DNA of 64,000 bases from Scytalidium lignicola (taxonomy: Eukaryota > Ascomycota > Leotiomycetes). The position numbers and the translations under genes were made by a program. Shown here one piece after another: positions 1-11,497 of this stretch. Position 1 is the first letter of the stretch; each line of letters begins with the position of its first letter. The notes under the pieces were generated by a model. That model did no database searches. It had not been told where the DNA came from and saw only the letters and a list, made by a program, of their open reading frames with translations. The DNA is taken from assembly GCA_002812745.2 (NCBI GenBank), contig NCSJ02000005.1, forward strand, positions 62,001 to 126,000, read 5' to 3'.

Positions 1-987
1 GNTTTTTTATGTTCCTCCGAGTCGACAAGCTTGTGAAGTCATCTGAAGAATAGGAATGGAGCAAGCCATCTAAAGACTCTCGCTCGCTCGGGAAAGACAN
101 TTTTTTTAAAGAAGCTGATTTCTTCTACGCTTTCTCACCTTCCCAATCTATGGTGCTCGAGTGATAATATTTGGGTACAAATGCTGTGACGGTCGCAGGA
201 GAAATGTGGCCGTTTGCGCTTCTTTTACCCCTTTGTCAGCGCGGGAATGTCACACATGAAGTCTAATTGGCCAACGTCGGAGAGACTGACGACGCTTCAC
301 ATCTATTACAAGAAATATCACTCCTGGAGCAATAATATATTCAAATATAGTTCATACCATGTTGCTTCTGAGGATATCACAAAGAAAAGGACTGTAAAAT
401 AAAGGCCAGTTGTCTTCTGATTAAACTGTGCTATAAAGCTTCGGTCTACATCCTTTGCATATAGTAAACACAAGCATTATAAGAGTTGCCCTATACCAAC
501 CTGCCTCACTGAAGCTTCTGTCCTCAGCTTTGAATAACTGTATACTTGTAAACCAATTATGTATGGCATATTTCTCACACTATTCAATGATCTGTATAAT
601 GTAGTATCAATAGTCTCATTCCTTCTGCGCTCCGGGTATTTATGTGTCAACTTAGGTTGCACTATAACTGTAACGTGAAGACTATTTAAAATACCTTTAG
701 CATGGGTTAATATATTGATGCAATATACAAAGCTTCGAGGAAACGCTATTCTTTCATGCTAAGGACGTCTCCGCTAGGTCTATGATCGTTAACCCCTTAC
801 TAGACCTAACACTTGCTTTCACCATAGTCTCACACATCTACTATGTTTTTCACCACCCCTTACAACCTTAGTCTTTCTGTCAGAACTCTCTACTCCTCCT
901 TTTAATTCTTCGCGTTTTGTTACTTAACCCGACACTATCACACATTTAATGTTTCCTAACACCTCCAATACCCTTGCCACACCCCAA
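1..987. other. Intergenic, no gene recognised
   Basis: This AT-rich DNA lies downstream of the transporter gene. It contains only short unsupported ORFs. Single Ns at 2 and 100 each precede a T run and look like assembly marks. Confidence 0.6.
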
Positions 988-2705
988 CTACAATCCATGT
1001 CCAGCCACATCGTTCTCTTCTTTTGCTGGTGTTTCTTGTGGCTTTTGATATTCAATGTATTCTTTGTGTTCCGAAGTTACGGGAGCTTTGCTTGGTAAAT
1101 CTAAATCCTCATCAATGAGAGGTCCTAGATTCCGAGCAATACGAACAGTATTCCATGCACTGTCAGTCATCACGAAGATGGTATCGATCTCTTCCAGTGA
1201 CCTCCCCTTGGTTTCCGGCACGAAACAGTAGAAAACGGCCACCGAGAGAATGTTTGTACACACATAGACAAGATAATACTTCCATCCAATGTTAGCAAAT
1301 GCTGTTGGGCTTGTTTCAGCGATCCAGAAATCCGTCAGCCATGTCATGCATGAAGCTATGGCTGCGACCCGAGACCGAACGCAGGGTGGAGCAATTTCCG
1401 AAGCGTACATGAATGGCGTCAAGAAAAGGCCGACCGGGTACACAGCCAAGGTGATGAAATAGAATATGAGAATACAACCTGCCGCAGCTTTGTTGCCGTC
1501 GATTGAGGATAGACCTGCGAGTCCGGCCAGTGACCCAGCCATCAGCCCGGCACACACGATAAGCAGCGGCCGCCTTCCAACACGGTCAATCAGAGCCATG
1601 CCGACAAATGACCAAAGGAAGTGCCATGTCTGGAGGCAGTTTGAGATGACACGAGCATTGAGAGCAGAATAGCCCAGAGTCTGCTCCAGCACGATGTTTG
1701 AGTAGAATGTGATAACACTACTGCCCGCCATTTTCGCAAGCACGCTCACAGCCACTGCGAGCAAGGTCCGATGTAGGTACCGGTTGTTTGTCCGCGCGAA
1801 GGGATTCTTGGTGGCAGCTTGCTGGTCTGCTAAAATCGAGTCATGAATGATCCGCGCTTGATGCTGGATGAGATCCGGATCCTCATTCTCACCGGCCAAG
1901 TCTGTGAGCACTCTTGCTGCCGCTTCGTGACGGTCTTTGCTCATGAGCCATCGTGGCGATTCACGTAGGAAGCAGCACAGAACCAGGACCGCAATGGGAA
2001 AGACTGCCTGGAAAGCAATGGGAAACCTCCAACTGACGGAGTTTTCGCTGCCGAAGAAAAATCCAAATTCCACCCATCCAACAAACGCGAGGCCGAACAT
2101 GGCACCACAACACTCAAGCATAACGAACCAACCTCGTTCTTTTGCCCCGGTACTTTCGCCAACCCATGTGGGAATGGTTGCCGTAAAAGATCCTATACCC
2201 ACACCTTGAGACAATGTCAGTTAGAACAAACATTGCACCGCAGTTCTGCATTTTCAGACAAACTCGTTGCATACCTGTGACCAATCTTCCTACTATCAGC
2301 TGTGCAGTTTGAAACGACGAGGCTTGGATGACCGTCCCCACCAGAACAATCACAGCAGCCAGCATGGTTGTACGTTTCCTACCAAGGATATCGCCAACCA
2401 AGAAGCACATCACACCACCAAGTGCAGCACCGACTTGCAATAGCGCAACCACCGTGCCTGACTCGTATTAGTTCAACTCGAATCTGTCTGTCGCTGGCGA
2501 CCGAAGACTCCAAAGTTATACACTCACCTTGCAACAACGAATGATCCCTTGAGTTATGGATCGGGGGGAAGGCGTGCTGGAAGGCTTCTAATGCCAGAAG
2601 CCCGTTCATCAAAGCTTGATCATAGCCCTGGAGTACCCAGGCAAGAGCACCGGTGATTGCCAAAGCATATTGTAAACGTTTGCCTGTGAGCTTGCTGGTA
2701 GCCAT
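988..2705 (-). CDS. MFS transporter, sugar porter family
   Basis: Plasma-membrane proton-coupled importer of a sugar or related polyol/organic acid; the substrate cannot be told from sequence. Three exons (2705-2528, 2457-2275, 2204-988) joined by two 70-bp GT-AG introns give 1578 nt, a 525-residue protein, normal for the family. Visible signatures are GYDQALMNG in the first helix, the loop motif LGRKR after helix 2, RESPRWL before the central loop, DRVGRRPL after helix 7, and PETKGRSLEEID near the C-terminus, all hallmark sugar-porter motifs. The start is the only ATG that leads into the first transmembrane segment. It is the first of several genes (CoA-transferase, regulator, PrpF isomerase) that may serve one uptake and catabolic route; that link is inferred from proximity only. 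Family assignment is secure. Confidence 0.93.
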
Positions 2706-3668
2706 GGTTGACTGGTTGCTTCACCCTGAGATGCACTGGCGTTCAGCAGGAAGGCCTAACACAAAACAAACAGCTTTTAATTCGTAGTATCTGGTGATGG
2801 AAGGAGTAAGAGAGTTGAGAAGATGGTGATGGGAGGGGAGGAGGTAATAATAAACCTCAACCGTATTGGCAATCAACGAGCAAGTGGCGTACTGGGCGAT
2901 GACAGTCAGCAGAAGCGGGTGCGATTTAGGGGGACAGGTGGATTCTAGGATTTTGATGGGGTCCGGGGATCGCTGGTTTGCNGGGGGGATTGTGCTGAGT
3001 GCAGTAGCCAGATATACTAAGGGGGATACATGGGTGTGGTGAAGCTGAGTTACACTGCATTGTACTTTGCTGTCCATTTTGCAACAAGACATGTCCCGAG
3101 TCCCGAAGTCCGCTCCCCGAGGAGGACTTCCTTGGGTACGGGCAGTAACTACGGGTCATTGAATCATTAACCATCCTAGTCTGTAAATGGTCTAAGCGTT
3201 GTCGATTCCTTAAATATTAAAGGGAATGTTGTCACGAATATTCAGTCTCTGTTGTTTGTTTACACAGTAACTAAGTAATTTAAAATTTAAGTTGGAAAGA
3301 TATATATAGAATAAGATCTAGATAAAAGCCACCCCGAATCCTCTACATACTTATTTACACCCCTTTTTAATCTATATGTTAGTCTATATAAAATAGTGGT
3401 TGGTCCTCTTTATAATAGAGAAACAGAGCACTTTATACTATCCTTTTTATATGGTCCTGTGATATATAGCTCTCTAGAAACTCCTCCATGCAGCTGATGT
3501 GAGTGACTCTAACAGTAAGTCATCTAATTTCCAGCTTCAAGGGTGAAATTTGGCAAGAAAATTAATTGTGGGTATTATCAAGCCATGTATATCTCATGAT
3601 AGATACTGATGCAACCATCATGAGCGTTTCGGCTTATAAACCGACGGATCGAAATGGAAATGGTGTCG
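2706..3668. other. Intergenic: transporter promoter region
   Basis: Upstream region of the transporter and 3' side of the CoA-transferase gene. It contains an N at 2982 before a G run. No conserved gene is seen in either strand. Confidence 0.55.
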
Positions 3669-5150
3669 TTATACCCATTTTGGCTCATCGGAGCCCAAAG
3701 CTTTAGGCATAAGATCCCACCCTACCTCAACTCCCTCAACTTGAGCCGAATGCTTAACAGCCTTCAACAAGCCAAATTCGGTGTCTCTCTTCTCGAAGAA
3801 TTTATCTGGAATTGCACAAATCGGCTCATAGCCCTTGGTATAGCCTTTAGACGCGAATCCTGATTTGCCTTCGAACTGGCCCAGACTCCTTAGATACTTA
3901 GCCGTCGCTGCAAGACTAACATTGACCTCGTACGATCCACCTTCGGTAGCTTGCTTATACAACGCAATATTTATCCCAGCAGCCAAGAAATAGCCGGAAG
4001 CATGATCAAGAGCCTGGCATGGAAGCTCTTTCGATGCCTGGCAATCTCCGTAATGTTCGGCCTCGGAAACATCGATGCCTGAGCATGTCTGGACGAGGGA
4101 ATCGAATCCTCGACGCTCATGCCATGGACCACTTGGACCATATGCTGACAGATTCGCACAGACAATGCCTTGTTGAGACCGTTGCGCCAGCTGGTCTGCC
4201 GTTAAGCCTCGGCTTGCGAGAGCTCCTGGCCGAAAGCCCTGCAGAAATACGTGTGCTGTCTCCAACAGTCCGTCCAGAGTCTTCCGGTCATCACTGTCAT
4301 TGATATCAAGCTGGATGGTCCGCTTTCCACGACTGAGGTCACGATCTCGAGCTGGCAAATCTGGCAGTTTGGGACTGGTGACCCAGAGCACATCGGCACC
4401 GTGTACAGCCAGCGTTTTCCCAGCCACCGGAGTTGCAATAACACGGCTCATCTCTACCACACGCAAGCCCTGCAAGCACTTTTGGACACCACCAGCAGCC
4501 GCATCTATTGCTGCCAACGAAGGTTGAAATAGACCTGACTCACGCTTGCTATCCGGAATCTTGCGAATCAGAATGGGAAAGTCTGCCACGGCTTGCGCTT
4601 GCGGGAGTACGTCCCACTGTTCATATGTGCGCAGCGCTGCCATGGCTAATCCTGCATCGATGGCCACCGTCTCCAAGTCTATCGCGGCCCACTTCTTAGC
4701 ACCTGCAGCGATCTTCGACCGATCCTCTTCGTTCTCAGGACAGCCGAGTAGTTTCTTCGCGCCAGCTCGGTGATGTGGGAAGGAGTCATGGACTCGGATG
4801 TATCCGTCAGAAGTTGGGTAAAGACCTCCGATGGGATTGTAGTTGCCTGTCGTAAGCTTGTTGCCCAGGCTGTAGAGCCGCTCGGAGAGGAACTCAACGG
4901 TGGCATGCTCGGACTCGACGGTGGTGGTGGGGACGGGGACTGAGTCGCGCAACGAACGGAGGAGGGCGGCACTGAGCGCGGTGAGGGCAACGGATGACTG
5001 GGCTAGGTGGGTAATTTTGAAGGAGGATGGAACATGGTTTGTGTCTGTTGTTAATGGGAGGCGTAAAGAGTCGAGAGCATGAGGCGGCAGAGAGAGCTCA
5101 TTCCAGATGTAGGCGACTGTGTCTGTCGCAGTGAAGTTGTGGCGATCCAT
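3669..5150 (-). CDS. CaiB/BaiF-type (class III) CoA-transferase
   Basis: Transfers coenzyme A between carboxylic acids, as formyl-CoA and carnitine CoA-transferases do. A single exon starting at ATG 5150 encodes 493 residues. The CoA-transferase III domain fills about residues 225-430: LRVVEMSRVIATPVAG opens it, followed by RTIQLDIN, NLSAYGPSGPW and GFDSLVQTCSG. The segment ALDHASGY falls where family members carry the catalytic aspartate that forms the acyl-anhydride. The N-terminal 200 residues resemble a degenerate half, as in long fungal members. The acid substrate is unknown. Adjacent genes are an MFS importer on one side and a Zn2Cys6 regulator and PrpF isomerase on the other, suggesting an organic-acid activation step. 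Confidence is high for the family, low for the substrate. Confidence 0.9.
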   Translation of the reverse strand: MDRHNFTATDTVAYIWNELSLPPHALDSLRLPLTTDTNHVPSSFKITHLAQSSVALTALSAALLRSLRDSVPVPTTTVESEHATVEFLSERLYSLGNKLTTGNYNPIGGLYPTSDGYIRVHDSFPHHRAGAKKLLGCPENEEDRSKIAAGAKKWAAIDLETVAIDAGLAMAALRTYEQWDVLPQAQAVADFPILIRKIPDSKRESGLFQPSLAAIDAAAGGVQKCLQGLRVVEMSRVIATPVAGKTLAVHGADVLWVTSPKLPDLPARDRDLSRGKRTIQLDINDSDDRKTLDGLLETAHVFLQGFRPGALASRGLTADQLAQRSQQGIVCANLSAYGPSGPWHERRGFDSLVQTCSGIDVSEAEHYGDCQASKELPCQALDHASGYFLAAGINIALYKQATEGGSYEVNVSLAATAKYLRSLGQFEGKSGFASKGYTKGYEPICAIPDKFFEKRDTEFGLLKAVKHSAQVEGVEVGWDLMPKALGSDEPKWV

Positions 5151-6019
5151 GGGGCGAGAGTTTGTAGTTTAGCTTTTGGCTTTTTGAATCAGATAACTTA
5201 TAAGTGGGTGATCAGACTTCGTAGACAGTAGACACGATTTCCAACTGTGGTGGGTGAACGTTTGATAGGGTCGACTTTCGATGGATTGATAGGTCGTACA
5301 AAGATGAAGTACTTCTGTTTGCACATAAAAGTCTTAGCTTCTTTGACTACAACACAGGGCTGGATCATATATACCCTAACAGCTCGTATGGCTTTGAGGA
5401 ATGAAGTAATGACGGAATGAATAGACAGCTTGGATCAAGGAACGTCAAGTCGGGTCGAGAAGTTGGAAGACACTCTAGATCACCAAGGTACACGGTAAAT
5501 TACTGTACGTATTTTGAAATCATGCCTCGTGGGCCGCGCTCCGTCTTCCGGCTCCCGAGCTCCGCCTTCCGGTCTCCTGCAGTCTCACTGTTTACCACAG
5601 TACAGTAACTATGGCAAAATCGAGTAAAATTATTCTTTATGAAATGGAAAATATAATAGAACAATAATTTATGAATAAATAAATGAATTGTCCTTATATA
5701 GTATAAATTATCAGATCGTGGATGTATTTGATTTTGTTTTGTTTAGGCAGTAGATCTCTGCCCAGGTATTATTAATTGACATATATTACTTAAAAGGCAC
5801 TTTAGAGAGTAAAACCAGAGCTCTTAGAGGCCAAGAATACTATAAATTGAATCCATTTGTTTCCATCCAAATGATACAAGGTGTCTTAACCTTAAAAGTC
5901 AAAATGTAAATTACTAAGCTGTCTCCTACGAAACTGCTATTGGTGTATTCATAACCTGCCACCTAGTGTCCTACTAGGCTATTATACAGGATAAATGTGA
6001 CACATTCATGACCATAAGT
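5151..6019. other. Intergenic
   Basis: CoA-transferase promoter region and 3' side of the regulator gene. A GC-rich patch at about 5525-5580 holds two near-identical copies of a GCTCCG-CTTCCGG motif; the rest is AT-rich. No gene is seen. Confidence 0.5.
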
Positions 6020-8383
6020 CTATGAGCTGCCCTGGATATCGGAGAGGCCCATGTTTGAGCTGTGAAATTGCTCAAAAGGAGCAAATAGTGGGAATTCCAG
6101 CACAGACCCGGAGACAAAATCCCACATCTCAGCCATGGGTGACCCAAACAGATTATCATCGATGGTATCGGTCGTACATGGGGCTTCGGAATGTTGGGCA
6201 AGGGCAGGGACCGAGCTTTGAGAGTCGGAATTGACTGTGGCTTCCGGAAGATCCTGCCCGGTGGGTGGCCCTCCAATAACGCCTGACTCGTGTTCCGTTA
6301 TCACAGCTACCAAGAGTCTTTTGGCCCGATCAAACGTACCATATGGCCACGGTAGCTCGCAGCCGGTGTATTCAGCGCAGTTGCTTTCGATTTCAGCCTT
6401 GAGATGATCAACAAATCTCAACAGCAATGCTTTACGGGTGGCTACCCGATACGTAGTTCTAAAGAGCGCGAGTATGCAGGCGGAACTTAAGGCTTGGTGT
6501 ATCAATGACCATGAACACTGTGTCAGAGGACTGATCTCTGCAAGAGCTAGAAAAGCTGAGAGCGTATCGACCAGGGTTTGTCTGCCACGCTGTTTGATCA
6601 TCCGTAGCTGTTCCTCATGTTGAAGTGGGTGATCGTCTCGGAAAAAGGGGCAACACATCTCGGTGAGAAAATATGAAGTATGCATCTTGAAGACGAGATG
6701 TTCGAGATGTTGCTGAAGATTAGAGCATTTATCTCTAGACTGAAGATGGGGAACGGCATTGCTAACGATCCTGTCCACCTGCTGGATTTTTCGAAACGTC
6801 GACACAGCGTTTAAGCGTTCCGCATCTGACTTTCGGAGACGTGACAGGCCAATAATGCTTTGAAGGTGAAGACAGCTGACTAAGGATTGGTTGACCGAGC
6901 TGTAATCCGGACAATCTTCAATATCAGTTAATGCAGGGGGGCGATCATATCGTAGGGAGAGCATGCAATCTTGCCAAATGATTGCTTTCCTGATCACAGT
7001 CAGTTATAAGCCATCTTAAGGACGATAATTTACATTCAGAGGACGCCAGGGTTAGAGAACGAGTGTTATTTCAAAGAAAGCACACTTACCATAAAAAGAG
7101 GTGGGACGTACTGCAAGTATTACTGTCCCTTCCACCACAATCAACGTGCAGTTCAATTGATTGTGCAATCCTCTGGATGGAACCAATGAGAGACCACGCT
7201 GCATCTGAGCGGCCGAAATTCTGCATAGCCACTCCCATGAGCAAAAGAGCCTCGATAGTGGCTTGAGACGGAGATAATAGCCATTCCGCAAGACCTAATG
7301 CACTCATTGTTCTTTGCACTAATCCCCAATGTTAGTTATTCCCTCAGAGTCCAAGAGGTGGCCAACTGTACTCAGTTCTTCTGCATTCTCAACACGGGTT
7401 CTAAGTTTGTCACCACTAGCACACTGGGCCCCCAGGGTGAGGCAAGCCAAGAGAGATCCAAGCTCGATGGCGCAACGACGAAGTCCATCTCTAGTTAAGA
7501 GAGATTGGTTGTGTTCTTCCCAATAAGTTTTGTCAAGGACTCGGCACAACGACGCCTCTAGAGTATCTACATTTTCAACGACGGGATTCGATGGCAAAAC
7601 ATAGGTTCGAAATAAGTGGAAGTATCTGCGTGCGCGAGGTCAATTTTGCGTGTTCATGTTGAACAGGTAGACATTGATGGTTCATACCGGATGAACTCAT
7701 CACGAGTCGGCGACAACGAAATCAGCCTGGAAATTGTTTTCCGTGCCTTAGACAAGAAGTCATCAGTCATGGAAGGGGGGAAGCCATCGTCGAGTGCTAA
7801 CCCAGCTCGTACGTCGCTGGATAGCTGGTAACCACGTTGAATCAATCTATCACGAACTCGGTCACGAACAAACGACGCGGCTGAAAACTCGCCCAGACTC
7901 GTCGTTGATGGAGATGTAGGTGTCAATAATTGGTCGGTAGGAGAAGGGTTTGAAACTCCTGAAGGCGATAGACCATGCTCTTCATCGCGTTTCGACCATG
8001 TTAGAGATTGTGTCGATTCTTTATGTGTGCCCTCGTTTTCTGCGGGGGATGGATGGACTTGTTCAATGGTTGGTGGTGGCCTTGTTGTTCTACGCCTCGG
8101 CCGGCTTACTTGGGCATCTTGGGCAATGAAAATACATACATCAGGGTACCCTCGTTTGCTGCAGTTCGAGCACGGCTGTCCGCCTGCATCTCAGTATTAG
8201 TATCAGTCAGGCTTGACTTCTGATTGAACGGGAAGGCCAACCTTGACAGCGGATCTTCCTTTGTGCACATGGATAACATGCTCGACTGACCCGGGGCCGA
8301 CGGTGGCCCTGAAGGACTTGGTCAGCACGGCGGCGGGCGCTATCGGTATCGGTATCGGGCATGTCCATTGGCATTATCATCAT
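6020..8383 (-). CDS. Zn2Cys6 transcription factor with fungal-specific domain
   Basis: DNA-binding regulator. I reconstruct five exons: 8383-8242, 8183-7688, 7625-7372, 7318-7090 and 6989-6020. All phases agree and give 696 residues. The binuclear zinc cluster is split by the first intron: CYPCAQRKIRC from exon 1 joins QPCSNC and a final Cys (YPDVC) in exon 2, giving C-x2-C-x6-C-x5-C-x2-C-x8-C. The middle region has the fungal_trans pattern: EALLLMG, AAWSLIGSIQRIAQSIELH, then KAIIWQDCMLSLRYDRPPAL. The start at 8383 is the first in-frame ATG; several more follow within 15 codons, so the exact start is uncertain. It lies head-to-head with the PrpF gene across a shared upstream region and next to the CoA-transferase, so it may regulate them. 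Confidence 0.87.
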
Positions 8384-9273
8384 CCATCGCAATGCAATGG
8401 AGAGGTCCGAGGTTGGACGGCGATACAGCAGGAGAGAGTGGTTGTGGTCATATTGTTGGAAGAGTGACTAATCCAAATGTGGTCTCCCCGCATTTTCACC
8501 CGGGACCCGATATGCCGATACTTTCTATTCAATAATTCAATAATATCACTTTGTGTAAAGAATCTCATATGTATAACGTCATGATGTGTAAATAGTAATT
8601 GTTTTCATTGAATGTATATCTACTTTATCTACTGTTTGAGATACATTTCAATAGAGGCGATTCTTCGTTATGGTGGCGCCAGAAGATGTAATTCTCCAAA
8701 CTTTGCGGCTATGGCCATCTCATGAGCTATCGTACTAAAGTTTCGGGGGCTGTGAGGACCGTTGTAGACAGGCAGCTGAGAAATCTGTAAGAGCAAAGGA
8801 GTGGGCCATCCAGTAGTGAGTGGGAGTGTGAACTATGCCCAGTAAAAGCTCAGCTTGTTCTCATATGGCAAGGCGAACTCCTACCACGAATTAATCAAAG
8901 ATGAAATTTCGCATTGGAACTACTTGCCATGACCCGATTTCCGAGCACCGAACCCCCCGAGTCAAGGGGTCTTGGGGGATGCATACACGAAAACAGTCAG
9001 AAGTCAAAGGTACAGAATTTCATGATTGAAAGCTTCTCCCCTTGTATGACACCAAAAATAAGGGTTTTAAATCCTATTCTTGCATAATTAGAAGATCAGC
9101 CCGCTTCTTCTTATCGAGCCAAGGCTCTGTCTAAAACACGCATCGTCCCTCTCTCTCATCTGCTTGTAGGAAAGAATCATCAGCCTTTGCATACAGAAAT
9201 ACAGCACAATACATATTCATTCCTGCACTCCCGCAAAACCTGCTTCCTTCAGCCAGGCCAAGATCGCGTTGAG
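8384..9273. other. Divergent intergenic region (regulator / PrpF)
   Basis: About 0.9 kb shared upstream region between the oppositely transcribed regulator and PrpF genes. It probably holds both promoters. No specific binding site could be assigned by eye. Confidence 0.5.
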
Positions 9274-10464
9274 ATGGCGCATTTGGTTGAAGAGCAGGCA
9301 CCGTCCCTCGGCCCATTCTCCAACATCGATGACGTGAAGAAGGGACAGAAGTGCATCCGTGCCTGTTATTACCGCGGTGGGACCTCGAGAGGTCTCATGC
9401 TAAAAGCAGAGGACCTCCCCAAGGATACAGAACTATGGGGGCCGATTCTACGTGGTGCAATGGGCTCACCAGATCCCAGTGGCAGGCAGCTAGATGGTCT
9501 GGGGTCCGGGATCTCAAGTCTGTCAAAGGTCTGTATCGTAGATCGGTCTGAACGACCCGATGCAGATGTTGATTACACCTTCATTCAAGTTGGGGTCAAG
9601 AAGGGCGAATTGGACTACTCGAGTAATTGTGGCAACATGTTGGCAGCGGTTGGTCCTTTCGCCGTCAATACGGATCTAATTAGAAAACCGCCGGATGGGC
9701 AGACAGAAATTAGAATCTTCAACACGAATACTAATAAGATCATTAAGGCAAGGTTTCCGGTACTTAATGGCGAAGCTGTGACTGAGGGAGACTTCTCTAT
9801 TGATGGTATCGCGGGCACTTCTGCCAAGATCGAGCTCGCTTTCCAGGACCCTGCTGGGTCGAGAACAGGAAAGCTTCTACCAACGGGCAAGGTGGTGGAC
9901 AGCCTCGCATTATTAGGCCGCTGTGAGGCTTCATGTATTGATGCCGCAAATCCTTGCGTCTTTGTCCGCGCGGAAGACTTCGAAGTCGACGGCACGATAT
10001 TGCCAGAAGATGGTGATGCCCATCCGGATCTAATCCATAGACTTGAAGTTATGAGACGACGAGGTGCAGTCAATATGGACCTTGCAAAAGATATGGACTC
10101 TGTGCCAGAGGCCGCGCCGAAACTTGTCATGGTATCGCCTCCAGCAAACTACACGACACTGTCGGGCAAGAAGGTCGAAGAAGGTGACTGCGACCTGGTA
10201 ATCCGCTCACTTTCTGGCACGAACTTGCACCGTGCTGTGCAAATGACTGTTGCGCTGGCTACAGCTGCTGCTGCCAAAATACCCGGCTCGGTGGTTTCGC
10301 AGTGCATTTCCAAACCCCATATTAACCAAGAAGGCCTTACACTGGGACATCCAAGTGGGAAGATGATGGTCACTGCCACGTTCAGTGAAAATGGATTGGT
10401 GACGGAAGCAACGGTGTTTAGGACTGCGAGGAGATTGTTCGAGGGCACGCTATACTGGACTTGA
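9274..10464 (+). CDS. PrpF-family isomerase (methylaconitate/methylitaconate type)
   Basis: The family moves a double bond or proton in unsaturated tricarboxylic/dicarboxylic acids such as 2-methyl-cis-aconitate, using a diaminopimelate-epimerase-like double fold. One exon of 396 residues. Family motifs: RACYYRGGTSRG near the N-terminus, then YSSNCGNMLAAVGPFA, whose Cys is in the position of the PrpF catalytic cysteine, and a C-terminal GHPSGKMMV. The start is the ATG at 9274; the frame is open further upstream but contains no earlier ATG. This is not a 2-methylcitrate-cycle locus: no methylcitrate synthase, dehydratase or lyase is nearby. Context (importer, CoA-transferase, two regulators) suggests catabolism of an unsaturated organic acid; this is inference. 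Confidence 0.88.
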   Translation: MAHLVEEQAPSLGPFSNIDDVKKGQKCIRACYYRGGTSRGLMLKAEDLPKDTELWGPILRGAMGSPDPSGRQLDGLGSGISSLSKVCIVDRSERPDADVDYTFIQVGVKKGELDYSSNCGNMLAAVGPFAVNTDLIRKPPDGQTEIRIFNTNTNKIIKARFPVLNGEAVTEGDFSIDGIAGTSAKIELAFQDPAGSRTGKLLPTGKVVDSLALLGRCEASCIDAANPCVFVRAEDFEVDGTILPEDGDAHPDLIHRLEVMRRRGAVNMDLAKDMDSVPEAAPKLVMVSPPANYTTLSGKKVEEGDCDLVIRSLSGTNLHRAVQMTVALATAAAAKIPGSVVSQCISKPHINQEGLTLGHPSGKMMVTATFSENGLVTEATVFRTARRLFEGTLYWT

Positions 10465-11267
10465 GACCTGTATTTCCATGGTGGGGATGAAGTAGCCATA
10501 CTAATCACCCTTTTGTAAATAGTCAAAGGTGTATACAGTTAGAGGGCCCTTGTCGACTTGTTTGCTAAAGTCAAGGGTCTTTGAAGGAGGGATGAGCATT
10601 ATCTTTTATTTCCATTTTCAAAAAAATGGAGAGATTGACACGGTTTGAAGAGTTGGAAGTCTTCATAAGTGTTGTGAGATTGCACCACCTCATCCTATAC
10701 TGCAGTCTATTATATACTACATAGTTTATTATAACACTTTATAATATTAACCTATACCTTCGAACTTCTTTGCTAACTAGATCGAGATGGGAAGTAATTC
10801 TCGGGGGTTTGTTTCAGACCATCCAGATTGACGGGCAAGAGTTGCAACCTTTTCTAGGCTTTGCTAAGCAATGATGCATCAATACTTATAATAGACTTAT
10901 CAATAGCTGCCCATTTTATATTCCAATATTTCGGCTAGTATGATAGCTACATTGTACATTGAGGGCAGCGGGGTGTTCGCATAAGATTTGGCGACTTTTC
11001 GACAGTCCAGCGCGGCGAACTTGCTTACACAAATACCCTAAACACCCTGTAATTATAGTGACTTTCAGGCTTTTAATAGCTTGTAACACACTGAGTTTTA
11101 GCATACATTTAATCTCTGTTCAACTTTGTCAAAATCAAAATCTGTCATATATAGAATACAATTAAGTATCAAATATCCATACTATAATTTCAGAATAATT
11201 AAAAATCTTTATAAATTACTTCATATTATCACATATATATTTTATAGCCTGACAATTAGTCGATAGC

Positions 11268-11313
11268 GGCGATTTTGCGTGGATTTAGGTAAGTGCTGCG
11301 TGGATTTTATCTT
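11268..11313. repeat. MULE terminal-repeat-like fragment
   Basis: This stretch carries GCGTGGATTTAGGT followed closely by GCGTGGATTTT. The complete MULE at 45737-48383 has two copies of the same core (AAGTGGATTTAGG) in each terminal inverted repeat. It looks like a single end of a related element; no partner end was found nearby. Only the short core is shared, so confidence is low. Confidence 0.35.
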
Positions 11314-11378
11314 AAATCTCCCCTTAAAGATTATTATATATTGATATGAGGGAAAACAATTACAAACAAAATAATGGC

Positions 11379-11497
11379 CACTCCTTGCGAGACTGGAACT
11401 CGCAGCCTCAAGATTAAAAGTCTTGCCTAAGAAGAATTAGTTAAGAACTTAGCTCTATCATTGGAAAAACTTACGCGTACCATTGCGCTAAAGGAGC
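11379..11497 (-). tRNA. tRNA-Lys (UUU), interrupted by a 48-nt insertion
   Basis: Read on the minus strand. A 7-bp acceptor stem GCTCCTT/AAGGAGT (six Watson-Crick pairs and a terminal G-T) encloses a D arm with TAGCGCAATGGTA (A box), an anticodon stem CAAGA/TCTTG around loop CTTTTAA, and a T stem GCGAG/CTCGC with loop TTCCAGT (B box). The anticodon is TTT, lysine. A TTTT pol III terminator lies about 8 nt past the 3' end. A 48-nt insertion (11427-11474) sits between the D arm and the anticodon stem, not at the usual 37/38 site. It begins GTAAGT, contains TTAACTAAT and ends TTAG. Without it the tRNA is 71 nt. It may be a functional gene, a tRNA pseudogene or the head of a SINE; the non-canonical intron site and the G-T terminal pair argue for caution. 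Confidence 0.6.

Noticed and set aside
2721..3174. Minus-strand frames containing an N upstream of the transporter
   Set aside because: Low-complexity Ser/His-rich translation with no domain; this is the transporter promoter region.
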